A stretch of DNA of 64,000 nt from JALHVH01 sp964585685 (GTDB taxonomy: Bacteria; Acidobacteriota; Aminicenantia; Aminicenantales; Saccharicenantaceae). Position 1 is the first letter of the stretch. Each line of letters opens with the position of its first letter. The stretch is from contig CAZPEP010000068.1 in the NCBI GenBank assembly GCA_964585685.1, positions 122,486-186,485 on the forward strand, in the 5' to 3' direction. The notes under the pieces were generated by a model. The model saw only the letters and a list, made by a program, of their open reading frames with translations, did not search any database and was not told where the DNA came from. The translations under genes and the position numbers were made by a program. Shown here in pieces: positions 1 through 8,961 of this stretch.

Positions 1-1
1 C

Positions 2-892
2 ACGCACCCGCCGACGATCTTCAAGTACGACATCGCCTCCGGGACCTCCGACGTGTTCCGAAAGGCCGAGGTCAAGTTTGATCCCGCCGACTACGAGACC
101 AAGGAGGTCTTCTATGCGAGCGCGGACGGGACGAGGGTCCCGATGTTCATCGTCCACAAGAAAGGGCTCGAGCTCGACGGGAAAAATCCGACCTTCCTGA
201 CGGCCTACGGCGGGTTCAACATCAGCATGCGGCCCGCTTTCATCCCGTCCCTCCTCGTCCTCCTCGAGAACGACGGCGTCTACGCGGAGGCTGGCCTCCG
301 CGGCGGCGGGGAATACGGGGAGGCCTGGCACAAAGCGGGGATGCTCCTCAACAAGACCAACGTCTTCGACGACTTCATTGCGGCGGCCGAATACCTGATC
401 CACGAGAAGTACACCACGAAGGATCTTCTGGCCATCGAGGGCGGCTCGAACGGCGGCCTGCTCATCGGCGCGGCCATGAACCGCCGGCCCGACCTTTTCC
501 GGGTGGCCTTCCCGGCGGTCGGGGTCATGGACATGCTCCGCTACCACAAGTTCACCGTCGGCTGGGGCTGGGTGGTGGAATACGGTTCGAGCGACACCGA
601 AAAGGATTTCCGGAACCTCTACGGGTATTCCCCGCTCCACAATCTCAAGCCGGGCACCTGTTATCCGGCGACCCTGGTGACGACGGCCGATCACGACGAC
701 CGGGTCGTCCCGGCCCATTCGTTCAAGTTCGCGGCTGCTCTCCAGGATGCCCAGGCCTGCGCGAACCCGGCCTTCATCCGGATCGAGACGAGGTCGGGGC
801 ACGGCTCGAGCAACGTCACCAAAGCCATCGACCTGCTGGCCGACCAGTGGAGCTTCATGTTCCACAATATGGAGATTGTCCCGAAATATTGA
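2..892 (+). CDS. Prolyl oligopeptidase (S9A), C-terminal part
   Basis: This gene enters from the left edge, so only its C-terminal 296 codons are visible; the reading frame is open from base 2. The protein is the alpha/beta-hydrolase half of an S9A serine peptidase, which cleaves short peptides after proline. The nucleophile Ser lies in GGSNGG (codon at 446-448), the catalytic Asp in HDDRVVP and the His in RSGHGSS, so the triad looks complete. The N-terminal beta-propeller is outside the window. A signal peptide cannot be judged. Family assignment is secure; the exact substrate is not. Confidence 0.95.
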   Translation, partial: THPPTIFKYDIASGTSDVFRKAEVKFDPADYETKEVFYASADGTRVPMFIVHKKGLELDGKNPTFLTAYGGFNISMRPAFIPSLLVLLENDGVYAEAGLRGGGEYGEAWHKAGMLLNKTNVFDDFIAAAEYLIHEKYTTKDLLAIEGGSNGGLLIGAAMNRRPDLFRVAFPAVGVMDMLRYHKFTVGWGWVVEYGSSDTEKDFRNLYGYSPLHNLKPGTCYPATLVTTADHDDRVVPAHSFKFAAALQDAQACANPAFIRIETRSGHGSSNVTKAIDLLADQWSFMFHNMEIVPKY

Positions 893-921
893 CGGGCGGG
901 GTCCGCCCGGGGAGGTGTGAC

Positions 922-1392
922 ATGAGACTGAGCACGGGCAAAGTCGTTTTTCTCGCGTCCTGCCTTGCCTTCGTCCTGGCCGGCGTCGTACCCGCGGCGG
1001 CGCAGGACAGGGGGCTCGGGCTGGGGCTTATCCTCGGCGAGCCGACCGGCGTGAGCCTGAAGAGCTGGACCGGCCGGAGGACGGCCATAGATGCCGCCGC
1101 TGCCTGGTCCTTCGACCGGGACGGGTCCCTGCATTTCCACGCGGATTACCTCATCCATGATTTCAATCTCCTCAAGACCCGAACGGGGCGGCTTCCCGTG
1201 TACTATGGGATCGGCGGGAGGATCCGCCTCGAGGACAAGACCAGGATCGGCATCCGGATCCCGGTTGGTATATGCTATATATTTGAGAACACTCCCCTCG
1301 ACATCTTCGTCGAGCTCGGCCCCGTGTTCGACGTCTTTCCCAGGACGGAAGTGACCGTGGCCGGATTCCTGGGGCTCAGGTACTTTTTCTAG
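922..1392 (+). CDS. Small secreted outer-membrane beta-barrel-like protein
   Basis: The protein has 156 residues. I place the start at the ATG preceded by GGGGAGG because the following residues form a clean signal peptide ending in PAAAQ near residue 28. The mature part alternates short Gly-rich and hydrophobic stretches (GLGLGLILGEPTG, GIGGRIRLEDKTRIGIRIP) and ends in RYFF, as expected of a small beta-barrel with a C-terminal aromatic residue. No enzymatic motif is visible. It lies 29 bases behind the prolyl oligopeptidase gene on the same strand and may share its transcript. The barrel idea rests on pattern only. Confidence 0.7.
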   Translation: MRLSTGKVVFLASCLAFVLAGVVPAAAQDRGLGLGLILGEPTGVSLKSWTGRRTAIDAAAAWSFDRDGSLHFHADYLIHDFNLLKTRTGRLPVYYGIGGRIRLEDKTRIGIRIPVGICYIFENTPLDIFVELGPVFDVFPRTEVTVAGFLGLRYFF

Positions 1393-1623
1393 GCGCCGGT
1401 CGGAAATCTTCTGAAATCATATCGGAAGCAGCTTCCTTCCCCTTGACGCCGCTGCTGACCACGTATAAGGCTTAATCGCAGAGGGAAATTTCCCCACTCA
1501 CGAGGGGGACAGGGGAGCCGGAGGGCTCTCCAGACGGGGGGGCGTGAGAAGGGCCCTTCTCGTCGCGGGGGGCACTATCCGAATCCATGGAATCGTCTGC
1601 TTGTTCTTCGGGGAGGATGCCCG

Positions 1624-1653
1624 TTGTCGGAAACTCCCAGATTGCTGTATGAT
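1624..1653 (+). promoter_or_regulatory. Possible sigma70-type promoter of gltX-glnS
   Basis: TTGTCG and TATGAT are separated by 18 bases, 56 bases before the gltX start. It sits in the 317-base stretch 1393-1709, which otherwise holds no convincing gene; a second, poorer pair (TTGACG, 15-base spacer, TATAAG) occurs at 1443-1469. Confidence 0.35.
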
Positions 1654-1709
1654 AGAAGGCCGGTCGGCGTGCGCGGCACGTCCCCGATTCGTCTACGAAA
1701 GAGACATCC

Positions 1710-2993
1710 ATGGTGAAAGTGCGTTTCGCCCCGAGCCCGACGGGCTTCCTCCATATTGGAAGCGCCCGGACGGCCATCTTCAACTGGCTTTACGCCCGGC
1801 ATACGGGCGGCAAGTTCCTCCTCAGAGTCGAGGATACGGACCTCAAGAGGTCCGACGTCCGGTTCCTGGACGAGATCCTCGACGACCTTCGCTGGCTGGG
1901 TCTCGACTGGGACGAGGAGCCCATCTTCCAGAGCCGCCGGTTCGACGTCTACAAGGAGAAGGCCGAGGGCCTGGTGGCCGTGGGCAAGGCCTACCGGGAC
2001 GGGGAGGCGATCCTCTTCAGGGTAGAACCTGGCCGGACAATCGAGCTCCGGGACTTGGTCCACGGCGTCATCTCGTTCCAAACGGAGACCATCAAGGACC
2101 AGGTCCTCATCAAGTCCGACGGCTCGCCCGCCTACAATTTCTCCTGCGTCGTCGACGACGTCCATCTCGGTATCACCCATATCCTGCGGGGTGACGACCA
2201 CGTCTCGAACACGCCTAAACAGATCCTGTTTTACGAGGCCCTGGGGATCCCGATTCCCGAATTCGGCCATATGCCCCTCATCCTGGGCCGGGACGGGGCC
2301 AAGCTCTCCAAGAGGCACGGCGGCGTTTCCGTCCGTGAATACAGGGACGAAGGCTTCCTGCCCGAGGCCTTGGCCAATTACCTCACCCTCCTCGGCTGGA
2401 TGCCGAAGGACGGGAAGGAGATCATGCCTCCGGAGCGGGCCGTCCGCGAGTTCGAGATAACGTCGATGAACGACGTCCAGGCCAAGTTCGACCTCGACAA
2501 GCTCCGGTGGATCAATAGCGAATACATCATGGCCGTGCCCGACGAACGGCTCCTGCCCCTCGTCAAAGACCGGCTGAAAGCCGCCGGCTTCGACTTCTCC
2601 GGCCGGGATGACGCATACGTCACTAAGGTCCTCGGCCTCTACAAGGTTCGGATCAAGACCCTGGCGGAGCTTCCGGCGATGACGGAATTCTTCTTCCGGG
2701 ACAATTTTGCGATGGAGGAGGAGGGACGGAGCCAACTGGACAAGCCGGGGGCCAGGGAGAACGTCGGGCTCTTCGCCGCGAGACTCGAGGCCCTGGCTGA
2801 GTTTAGGCACGATGCCCTGGAGATCGCCTGTCGGGAGCTCGCCGCGGAGAAGGGGCTGAAGCCGGCGGCCGTCATCCACCCGACCCGGGCGGCCGTCAGC
2901 GGGAAGACCAAGGGTGCGGGCCTCTTCGAGATGATGGAGGTCCTCGGAAAAGAGACCGTGGTGAAGCGGATGAGGAGCGTGTCCCATGGATGA
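1710..2993 (+). CDS. gltX: Glutamyl-tRNA synthetase, internally shortened
   Basis: Cytoplasmic class I aminoacyl-tRNA synthetase that charges tRNA-Glu. The ATP-binding HIGH-type motif is HIGS at residues 15-18 and the KMSKS-type motif is KLSKR at 198-202. The C-terminal anticodon-binding domain is present and ends with the usual GLFEMMEVLGKE pattern, so this is not the short GluQ-RS. At 427 residues it is clearly shorter than the usual 465-490. The missing part falls at residue 95: GKAYRD runs directly into the EAILFRV strand, skipping the roughly 45-residue stretch that carries the Cys-rich zinc segment in many bacterial enzymes. Its stop overlaps the glnS start by 8 bases, implying co-translation. 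Confidence 0.95.
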   Translation: MVKVRFAPSPTGFLHIGSARTAIFNWLYARHTGGKFLLRVEDTDLKRSDVRFLDEILDDLRWLGLDWDEEPIFQSRRFDVYKEKAEGLVAVGKAYRDGEAILFRVEPGRTIELRDLVHGVISFQTETIKDQVLIKSDGSPAYNFSCVVDDVHLGITHILRGDDHVSNTPKQILFYEALGIPIPEFGHMPLILGRDGAKLSKRHGGVSVREYRDEGFLPEALANYLTLLGWMPKDGKEIMPPERAVREFEITSMNDVQAKFDLDKLRWINSEYIMAVPDERLLPLVKDRLKAAGFDFSGRDDAYVTKVLGLYKVRIKTLAELPAMTEFFFRDNFAMEEEGRSQLDKPGARENVGLFAARLEALAEFRHDALEIACRELAAEKGLKPAAVIHPTRAAVSGKTKGAGLFEMMEVLGKETVVKRMRSVSHG

Positions 2994-4689
2994 GACCCCG
3001 AAGCCCAGGACCAATTTCGTCAAGGAGATCATCGACGAACACCGGAGGACAGGCCGGTTCGGCGCGCGCCAGGTCCACACCCGTTTTCCCCCCGAACCAA
3101 ACGGCTACCTCCATATCGGCCACGCGAAGTCTATTTGTCTCAACTTCGGCCTGGCCGCCGAGTATGGCGGGCTCTGCAACCTCCGCTTCGATGACACGAA
3201 CCCGGAGACCGAAGAGACCGAATATGTGGAGAGCATCAAGGAGGACGTCCGCTGGCTGGGATTCGACTGGGAGGATCGGGAATTCTACGCATCCGGCTAC
3301 TGCGAGGAACTCTACGGGCTTGCCGTGGACCTTATCAAGAAGGGCAAAGCCTACGTCTGCGACCTCGACGTGGAAAAGGTCCGGGAATATCGCGGGACCA
3401 TCAACCGGCACGGGCTGGAGAGCCCCTGGCGGAACAGGACGGTCGACGAGAACCTGGACTTGTTCGATCGCATGCGCCGGGGCGAGTTCCCGGACGGTTC
3501 GCGGACGCTCCGGGCGAAGATCAACATGGCCGACCCGAACCTGCTCCTCCGGGACCCCCTCATGTACCGCATCCGGAGGGCGACCCATTACCGGACGGGG
3601 GAAGCCTGGTGCATCTATCCGACCTACGACTGGGCCCATGGCCAATGCGATTCCCTTGAGGGCATCACCCATTCCATCTGCACCCTCGAATTCGAGGTCC
3701 ACAGGCCGCTCTACGACTGGTTCCTCGACCAGCTCGGCATCCACCATCCCCAGCAGATCGAATTCGCCCGGCTCAACCTCAGTCACACCGCGCTGAGCAA
3801 GAGGCGTCTCCTCGAGCTCGTCGAACAAGGCTTCGTATCCGGCTGGGACGACCCTCGCATGCCGACGATCTCCGGTTACCGACGGCGCGGATACACCCCG
3901 TCGTCGATCCGGGCGTTCTGCGACATCATCGGCGTGGCCAAGGCCAACAGCATAGTCGACGCCGGCGTCCTCGAGAACTGCCTGCGCGAGGAATTGAACA
4001 GGACGGTGCCCCGGGCCATGGCCGTCATCCGGCCGCTCAAGGTCGTCCTGACGAATTATCCGGAGGGAAAGGTCGAGGAATTCGAGGCCGTAAACAATCC
4101 CGAGGACCCCGCCGGCGGGACCCGGAAGGTCCCGTTCTCCAGGGAACTCTACATCGAGCGGGAGGACTTCATGGAGAACCCGCCGAAGAAGTTCTTCCGG
4201 CTGGCGCCGGGGCGCGAGGTTCGATTGCGTTATGCGTATTTCATCAAGTGCGAGGAGGTCGTCAAGGACCCGGCGACGGGGGAGATCTTGGAGCTTCGTT
4301 GCACTTATGACCCGGCGACCCGCGGCGGGGACGCCCTGGACGGCCGGAAGGTCAAGGCGACCCTCCACTGGGTCTCGGCCGCCCAAGCCGTCGGCGCCGA
4401 GGTCCGGCTCTACGATACGCTGTTCACGGTCCGCGACCCCAACGACGTCCCTGAGGGCGTCGACTATAAGACGAACCTGAATCCGAAGTCCCTCGAGGCT
4501 CTCAGGGGATGCTGGCTTGAGCCAGCGCTTGGGGCCGCAGAGCCCGGGAGCCGGTGGCAGTTCGAACGCCTTGGTTATTTTGCGGCGGATTTCCGGGATT
4601 CGAAACCGGGCGCGCCCGTCTTTATCCGCACGGTGACCCTCCGCGACGAATGGGCGAAACTCAGCCGGTCCGGGAGGACCGGGGAATAG
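2986..4689 (+). CDS. glnS: Glutaminyl-tRNA synthetase
   Basis: Charges tRNA-Gln directly. The 567-residue protein follows the E. coli GlnRS plan throughout: PPEPNGYLHIGHAKS around residues 36-50 (HIGH at 43), ALSKR at 269-273 in place of KMSKS, the strongly conserved GWDDPRMPTISG block, and two C-terminal beta-barrel anticodon-binding domains ending in the typical LRDEWAKL. Bacterial GlnRS derives from a eukaryotic lineage, and its presence implies that the partner GluRS can be discriminating. No gatCAB genes are seen here. The start lies inside the 3' end of gltX with an 8-base overlap. Confidence 0.97.
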   Translation: MDETPKPRTNFVKEIIDEHRRTGRFGARQVHTRFPPEPNGYLHIGHAKSICLNFGLAAEYGGLCNLRFDDTNPETEETEYVESIKEDVRWLGFDWEDREFYASGYCEELYGLAVDLIKKGKAYVCDLDVEKVREYRGTINRHGLESPWRNRTVDENLDLFDRMRRGEFPDGSRTLRAKINMADPNLLLRDPLMYRIRRATHYRTGEAWCIYPTYDWAHGQCDSLEGITHSICTLEFEVHRPLYDWFLDQLGIHHPQQIEFARLNLSHTALSKRRLLELVEQGFVSGWDDPRMPTISGYRRRGYTPSSIRAFCDIIGVAKANSIVDAGVLENCLREELNRTVPRAMAVIRPLKVVLTNYPEGKVEEFEAVNNPEDPAGGTRKVPFSRELYIEREDFMENPPKKFFRLAPGREVRLRYAYFIKCEEVVKDPATGEILELRCTYDPATRGGDALDGRKVKATLHWVSAAQAVGAEVRLYDTLFTVRDPNDVPEGVDYKTNLNPKSLEALRGCWLEPALGAAEPGSRWQFERLGYFAADFRDSKPGAPVFIRTVTLRDEWAKLSRSGRTGE

Positions 4690-4726
4690 GCCACCTGCTA
4701 CGGGACGCGGTTTCCGGCCAACTCAC

Positions 4727-4801
4727 GGCCGGGACAGAGTACGGCGTCCCAGATCATTGTTGATTCCCGGCCGGAAAAGGGACAGGGTATTGCGTCCCCT
4801 T
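4727..4801. terminator. Nested inverted repeats between convergent genes
   Basis: GGCCGGGA (4727-4734) pairs with TCCCGGCC (4765-4772), enclosing a smaller GGGAC/GTCCC hairpin. A second stem, AAGGGAC/GTCCCCTT, spans 4777-4801. The region separates the ends of glnS and the M28 peptidase gene, so a bidirectional terminator is plausible, although no long T-tract follows. Confidence 0.4.
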
Positions 4802-4802
4802 A

Positions 4803-6605
4803 TTACCTGTCGGCTATGTTATACGCCGCGACAAAGACCAGCTTCGAGATCTTCTCGATGAGGTCGCCGCTGACCTTTTCCACGCTGTCGCTCGTCTGGT
4901 GGTAATCCTCAGTCATGGCCGCGATGCAGAAGGCCCAGGGGACCTTGGCCGTGGCAAAAGACGAGTGGTCGGAGCCGCCGCCCCCGCGCTCGTTGGACTT
5001 CGATTCGCGCAGGAACAGGCTGAGGCCGATATGACGATCGGCCTCCCTGAAGACGTCGCCCAGGCCGGCGCCTGCCGCGAGCGAGATCGGGAGGAAATCG
5101 GCCGGCTTGATCTTCTTCATCAGCTCCGGGCCCGGCTGGAAGTTGAACATCCGGCCCATGCGGACGATGGTCTTCTCGTCATAGGGCCGGCTGATCATGT
5201 CCAGGTTGATGTAGGCCACGGTTTTATCGATGGGGAAGGGCGGGTTCCGGACATAATACCGGGAGCCGAGGAGGCCCTCCTCCTCGCCGGTCCAGAGGCA
5301 GAATACGACGGTCCGCTTGGGCTTTTCGGGATTCATGGCGAAGGCCCGGGCCAGGTTCATGACCCCAACCGAGCCGGAGCCGTTGTCATCGGCCCCGTTG
5401 AAGACGTAATCGCCGCGTTTGCCCAGGTGATCATAGTGAGCCCCGACGACGACGACCTCGTTCTTCAGGACGGGGTCTGAGCCCTCGATGTAACCGAGGA
5501 CGTTCCGGCAACGGACGAGGGCGGTCTTGGCGGTCGTCGACAGCGTCACGGTCGTCCCGGGGAGTGCCATGGAGGCGGGCTTGTAGGTTGCCTCGATCTT
5601 CTTTTGCAGCTCGTCGATCTTCGTCCCGGAGTTCTCCAGGATGGCGTCGGCCATCTCTCGCGTGATGGTGATGACCGGGGAGCTCTCCCATGGCATCCTG
5701 TCCCCGGCGCCGGGAATGAGCAGGCGTCGCCGCGGCTCGTTGATGATCGGTCGGGCGTCGTCGATGCGCCTGGGGCCGGCGACGGCCTTGTAGAGGTCCG
5801 CATCCTTGCCCGAAGCTTGGACCTGGAGGACGGCGATGGCCCCGAGCTTCGCGATCTCGCGGGCCTTATTGAAGCCTCCCATCATTCGGAAGGCGAAGGG
5901 CCCTTCCGGTGGGAAGTACTTCTCCTTGAGCTCTTTGGCTTGGAAGGGCGACTTGGGGTCGTTCTTCCCCGGGGCCTCCGAGAGGACGAGGACGATCTTT
6001 CCCTTGATGTCGATGCCCTTGAGCTCGTCCCAGCCGGCTGTCTTTTCGGCGATCCCATAACCGGCGAAAACCACCGGCGCGGAGAGGGACTCCGCGGTCG
6101 AGGTCATGCTCTGGAAATCAATCCCCGACTCGAAGGCGCGCGACTTGACGGTCCCGTCCTTGCGCAGCTCCAGCGTGAGCCTGCCCTGGACGTCCGTGAG
6201 CTCCTTTATGACGAATTCCTGGAGGTGTCCCTTCACGGGGGGGGAGGGGGGCGTTCCGTCCAGCATCGCTGACATCGATCGGGGGACTACTAGAAGATCG
6301 CCGGCGGGCGTGACTTTCCATAGCTTGAACAGGAACGCGGCGTATTCCGTGGCCAGCTGGTAGCCGCGCGTCGCCGTCTCGCGACCCTCCATCAGGTCCG
6401 AGGAGATATAGGCCAGCAGGGCCAGGGAGTCCAGGGCCGTTATGGACTCGAATCCGGGCTTCATCTTATCGGGCACGGGCTCGGTCTCGTCGACGAGGAC
6501 CATGTTCTTCAGGACGTCCTCGGGCTTGGGCGCAGGGGTTTGCTGGGCTCCGAGGGCGAAGACCATAATGAGGATGATGAGGACAGAGAGAACGGTTCTT
6601 TTCAT
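4803..6605 (-). CDS. Exported M28 family zinc aminopeptidase with PA-domain insert
   Basis: A 600-residue exported metallopeptidase expected to release N-terminal residues from peptides outside the cytoplasm. A signal peptide covers residues 1-20 (ending ALGAQQ). Residues about 160-330 look like a protease-associated (PA) insert. The catalytic M28 domain follows with all five expected zinc ligands: His390 in GAHYDHLG, Asp in NGADDNGSG, the Glu pair in TGEEEGLLGS, Asp in INLDMI and His in EDYHQTSDS. It starts 15 bases behind the upstream symporter gene, so both probably form one operon linking peptide hydrolysis to solute uptake. Confidence 0.93.
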   Translation of the reverse strand: MKRTVLSVLIILIMVFALGAQQTPAPKPEDVLKNMVLVDETEPVPDKMKPGFESITALDSLALLAYISSDLMEGRETATRGYQLATEYAAFLFKLWKVTPAGDLLVVPRSMSAMLDGTPPSPPVKGHLQEFVIKELTDVQGRLTLELRKDGTVKSRAFESGIDFQSMTSTAESLSAPVVFAGYGIAEKTAGWDELKGIDIKGKIVLVLSEAPGKNDPKSPFQAKELKEKYFPPEGPFAFRMMGGFNKAREIAKLGAIAVLQVQASGKDADLYKAVAGPRRIDDARPIINEPRRRLLIPGAGDRMPWESSPVITITREMADAILENSGTKIDELQKKIEATYKPASMALPGTTVTLSTTAKTALVRCRNVLGYIEGSDPVLKNEVVVVGAHYDHLGKRGDYVFNGADDNGSGSVGVMNLARAFAMNPEKPKRTVVFCLWTGEEEGLLGSRYYVRNPPFPIDKTVAYINLDMISRPYDEKTIVRMGRMFNFQPGPELMKKIKPADFLPISLAAGAGLGDVFREADRHIGLSLFLRESKSNERGGGGSDHSSFATAKVPWAFCIAAMTEDYHQTSDSVEKVSGDLIEKISKLVFVAAYNIADR

Positions 6606-6620
6606 GTGCCTATGACTCCT

Positions 6621-8441
6621 TCAGTTTGTCGCGCTGCCGCGCGTCGGGGAGGGCGCCCAAAGCCTGTTGACGACCCAGATCAGGACCGTGCCGCTCACGA
6701 GGAAGGCCCCGAGGAGGGCGAACGCGTAGTTCCATCGCCCGTAAAGGATATTACCCACCGCGAAGAGGGCCGACCAGATCGTCGCCGTGCCGGCCGCCCA
6801 GCCGACCAGCGCTATCGGGAAGTTGTCGCCGGAGCTGCGGGCCTCGGCCTTGGAGATCCCGGCTTCCTTGCGGATGGGCTCCCAGCCCGGGCCGAAGGGC
6901 CGGACCTTCTTATAGAACCCGATGAGGGCCTTGCGGTCCGTCTGGGGCCCGAGATACGTCGTCAGCACCCAGCAGGCAGTGGTCACGACGATGGTCAGGA
7001 TGAGGGCGTAATGGGTGGGGATGATCACGCCGAACTTCCGAAGGACCAGAATGAGGATGGAGAAGCCGAAGGAGCTGATCATCGCGTTGACTTCGGCCCA
7101 CGCGTTGACCCGCCACCAGAACCACCGGACCAGGTAGAGAAGGCCTGTGCCGGCCCCGACCTGGAGGATGATGTCGAACGTGTCCTTGGCCGTATCCAGG
7201 AGGAAAACCATGCTCGAGGAGCAGAGGAACAGTCCGACTGTGACGAAGCGGGCCGCCCGGACGTAATGTTTCTCGCTCATGTCCTTCTTCAGGAAGCGGC
7301 GGTAGAAGTCATGGACGAGGTAGGAAGCGCCCCAGTTGAGGTGGGTCAGGATGGTCGAGGAGTTGGCGGCGATGAGGCCCCCGACCATAAGCCCGATAAA
7401 GCCGACGGGCATGAATTTGAGCATGGCCGGGAAGGCGATGTCGTGCCCAATGAGGCTTGGATCGAGGTGGGGGTAGGCGGCCTGGATGTCCGAGAGCTGG
7501 GGATAGACGATGAGGGAGCAGAGGCCGACGAGGATCCAGGGCCAGGGGCGGAGGACGTAGTGGGCGATGTTGAAGAAGAGGACCGAGCCGAGCGAATCCT
7601 TCTCGGACTTCGAGGCCAACATCCGCTGGGCGATGTAGCTGCCGCCGCCCGGCTCGGCGCCGGGATACCAGACGGCCCACCATTGGACGGCGATGGGCAT
7701 GATAAAGATAGCCACTGCGATGTCCCAGTTGTTCTTGAAGTCGGGGAGCATGCTGAGGAAGTTGACGCCGTTCGGGCCCGTCTTGGCCGCGAGGGTGGTC
7801 ATGAGGACGTGCATCCCGCCGATGTGCTTGACGGCGAAGTAGGCGGCGGCGATGACGGCCGTCATCTTGATGAAGAACTGGACCATGTCGATGACCAGGA
7901 CCCCCCAGAGGCCGGAGACCGTGGCGAAGACGACGTTGAGACAGCCGACGAAAAGGAGGGTCTGCCACCGGGGCAGGCCGAACAGGACGCCGGCGATCTT
8001 GCAGGCGGCCAGGTTGACCGAAGCCATGATCATGCAGTTGAAGAAGAAGCCCAGGTAGATCGACCGGAAGCCGCGGACGAACGCGGCCGGCTTCCCCGAG
8101 TAACGGATCTCGTAGAATTCGAGGTCCGTCATGACCTCGGAGCGCCGCCACATCCGAGCGTAGAAAAAGACCGTCGCGACCCCCGTCAGGGTAAAGGCCC
8201 ACCAGACCCAGTTCCCCGCGACGCCGTTGCGTCGGACAATGTCGGTCACCAGGTTGGGGGTATCGCTCGAGAAGGTCGTGGCGACCATGGACAGCCCGGC
8301 CAGCCACCAGGGGACGGCCCGGCCGGAGACGAAGAATTCCGTGGTGCTCTTGCCCGCCCGCCTCCCGTAGAACAGGGCGGGGATAAAACAGATCCCAAGC
8401 GAGATGGCGACGATGATCCAGTCGAGGAGATGAAGGTGCAT
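6621..8441 (-). CDS. Sodium:solute symporter (SLC5/SSS family)
   Basis: An integral membrane carrier of 606 residues with about 13-14 hydrophobic helices. The first helices contain the family pattern FYGRRAGKSTTEFFVSGR and WWLAGLSMVATTFSSDTPN, which identify a sodium/solute symporter. The substrate cannot be read from sequence; sugars, amino acids and other organic solutes are all handled by this family. GAAAGGAAG precedes the ATG. It is the first gene of an operon with the M28 peptidase and has a strong promoter directly upstream. The long plus-strand frame across it is a GC-driven shadow. Confidence 0.92.
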   Translation of the reverse strand: MHLHLLDWIIVAISLGICFIPALFYGRRAGKSTTEFFVSGRAVPWWLAGLSMVATTFSSDTPNLVTDIVRRNGVAGNWVWWAFTLTGVATVFFYARMWRRSEVMTDLEFYEIRYSGKPAAFVRGFRSIYLGFFFNCMIMASVNLAACKIAGVLFGLPRWQTLLFVGCLNVVFATVSGLWGVLVIDMVQFFIKMTAVIAAAYFAVKHIGGMHVLMTTLAAKTGPNGVNFLSMLPDFKNNWDIAVAIFIMPIAVQWWAVWYPGAEPGGGSYIAQRMLASKSEKDSLGSVLFFNIAHYVLRPWPWILVGLCSLIVYPQLSDIQAAYPHLDPSLIGHDIAFPAMLKFMPVGFIGLMVGGLIAANSSTILTHLNWGASYLVHDFYRRFLKKDMSEKHYVRAARFVTVGLFLCSSSMVFLLDTAKDTFDIILQVGAGTGLLYLVRWFWWRVNAWAEVNAMISSFGFSILILVLRKFGVIIPTHYALILTIVVTTACWVLTTYLGPQTDRKALIGFYKKVRPFGPGWEPIRKEAGISKAEARSSGDNFPIALVGWAAGTATIWSALFAVGNILYGRWNYAFALLGAFLVSGTVLIWVVNRLWAPSPTRGSATN

Positions 8442-8471
8442 GCCGGCTTCCTTTCAGGTCTGTTCCTGCAG

Positions 8472-8501
8472 AGTATATCGCCCCCGAAAAAGGCCTGTCA
8501 A
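8472..8501 (-). promoter_or_regulatory. Sigma70-type promoter of the symporter/peptidase operon
   Basis: On the minus strand TTGACA is followed after 18 bases by TATACT, ending 30 bases before the symporter ATG. Both boxes are near consensus. Confidence 0.75.
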
Positions 8502-8654
8502 TAAAATTCAACAGGGGAAAATTGTCCGCGGGGGAGAGAAGCGGCTTTCGAGCCCCCCGGTTCCGTTCGGCGCCCGTTCAGTTCCTGGCTCCCCCGTCTT
8601 TGTAAGGCCTGATGAACGACGAGCGACCTGCGACGAGGGACCTCTGCCTGCCGA

Positions 8655-8683
8655 TTTACTTCGGCCCCGAGATGCTGTAAAAT
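8655..8683 (+). promoter_or_regulatory. Promoter of tRNA-Arg
   Basis: TTTACT and TAAAAT are 17 bases apart, and the -10 box ends 11 bases before the mature tRNA 5' end. Confidence 0.55.
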
Positions 8684-8694
8684 GGCTTGCCTAC

Positions 8695-8771
8695 GTGCCT
8701 GTAGCTCAGCTGGATAGAGCGTTGGACTCCGGATCCAAAGGTCGGAGGTTCGAATCCTCTCAGGCACGCCA
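8695..8771 (+). tRNA. tRNA-Arg (anticodon CCG)
   Basis: The seven-base acceptor stem GTGCCTG pairs with CAGGCAC, followed by discriminator G and an encoded CCA. The D-arm GCTC..GAGC, anticodon stem TTGGA/TCCAA with loop CTCCGGA, and T-arm GGAGG TTCGAAT CCTCT are all intact. The loop gives anticodon CCG, which reads CGG (Arg), a fitting codon in this GC-rich genome. The 77 bases fold as a standard cloverleaf. Open frames overlapping it on both strands are not genes. Confidence 0.97.
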
Positions 8772-8890
8772 CGCTTTCCCCCTCTGTTATAACGATTAAT
8801 CAGCGACTTACGATGAGCCCTGACCCCTCATCGTCTTTCAGTCCGAAACCCTAATTTTGCCGGCGTTTTCAGTCTGTTTTGGCACGCCAC
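8763..8890 (+). repeat. 10-bp direct repeat of the tRNA-Arg 3' end
   Basis: GGCACGCCAC, which includes the last nine bases of tRNA-Arg, recurs at 8881-8890. A copy of a tRNA 3' end just downstream of the gene resembles an integration attachment site remnant, and the base composition becomes AT-richer beyond it. Ten bases is short for an att core and no integrase gene is visible, so this is tentative. Confidence 0.3.
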
Positions 8891-8961
8891 CGGCACACGG
8901 CCGGCACTCTGCGAACGAGTAAGAAGTTTCCCCTGCTCCAGTCGTCTATTTAAATGAAATG

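Noticed and set aside
1575..4386. Long minus-strand frames opposite gltX and glnS
   Set aside because: The plus strand encodes complete synthetases; the reverse frames have no motifs.
6540..8504. Plus-strand open frame of 654 codons
   Set aside because: It is antisense to the symporter; the translation is Gly/Asp/Glu-rich without domains, while the minus strand has clear membrane helices, a promoter and a ribosome binding site.
8440..8799. Open frames across the tRNA-Arg gene on both strands
   Set aside because: They run through a complete tRNA and have no domain.
8772..8961. Integrase gene next to tRNA-Arg
   Set aside because: No frame in this gap encodes integrase motifs; only the short tRNA-end copy is present.
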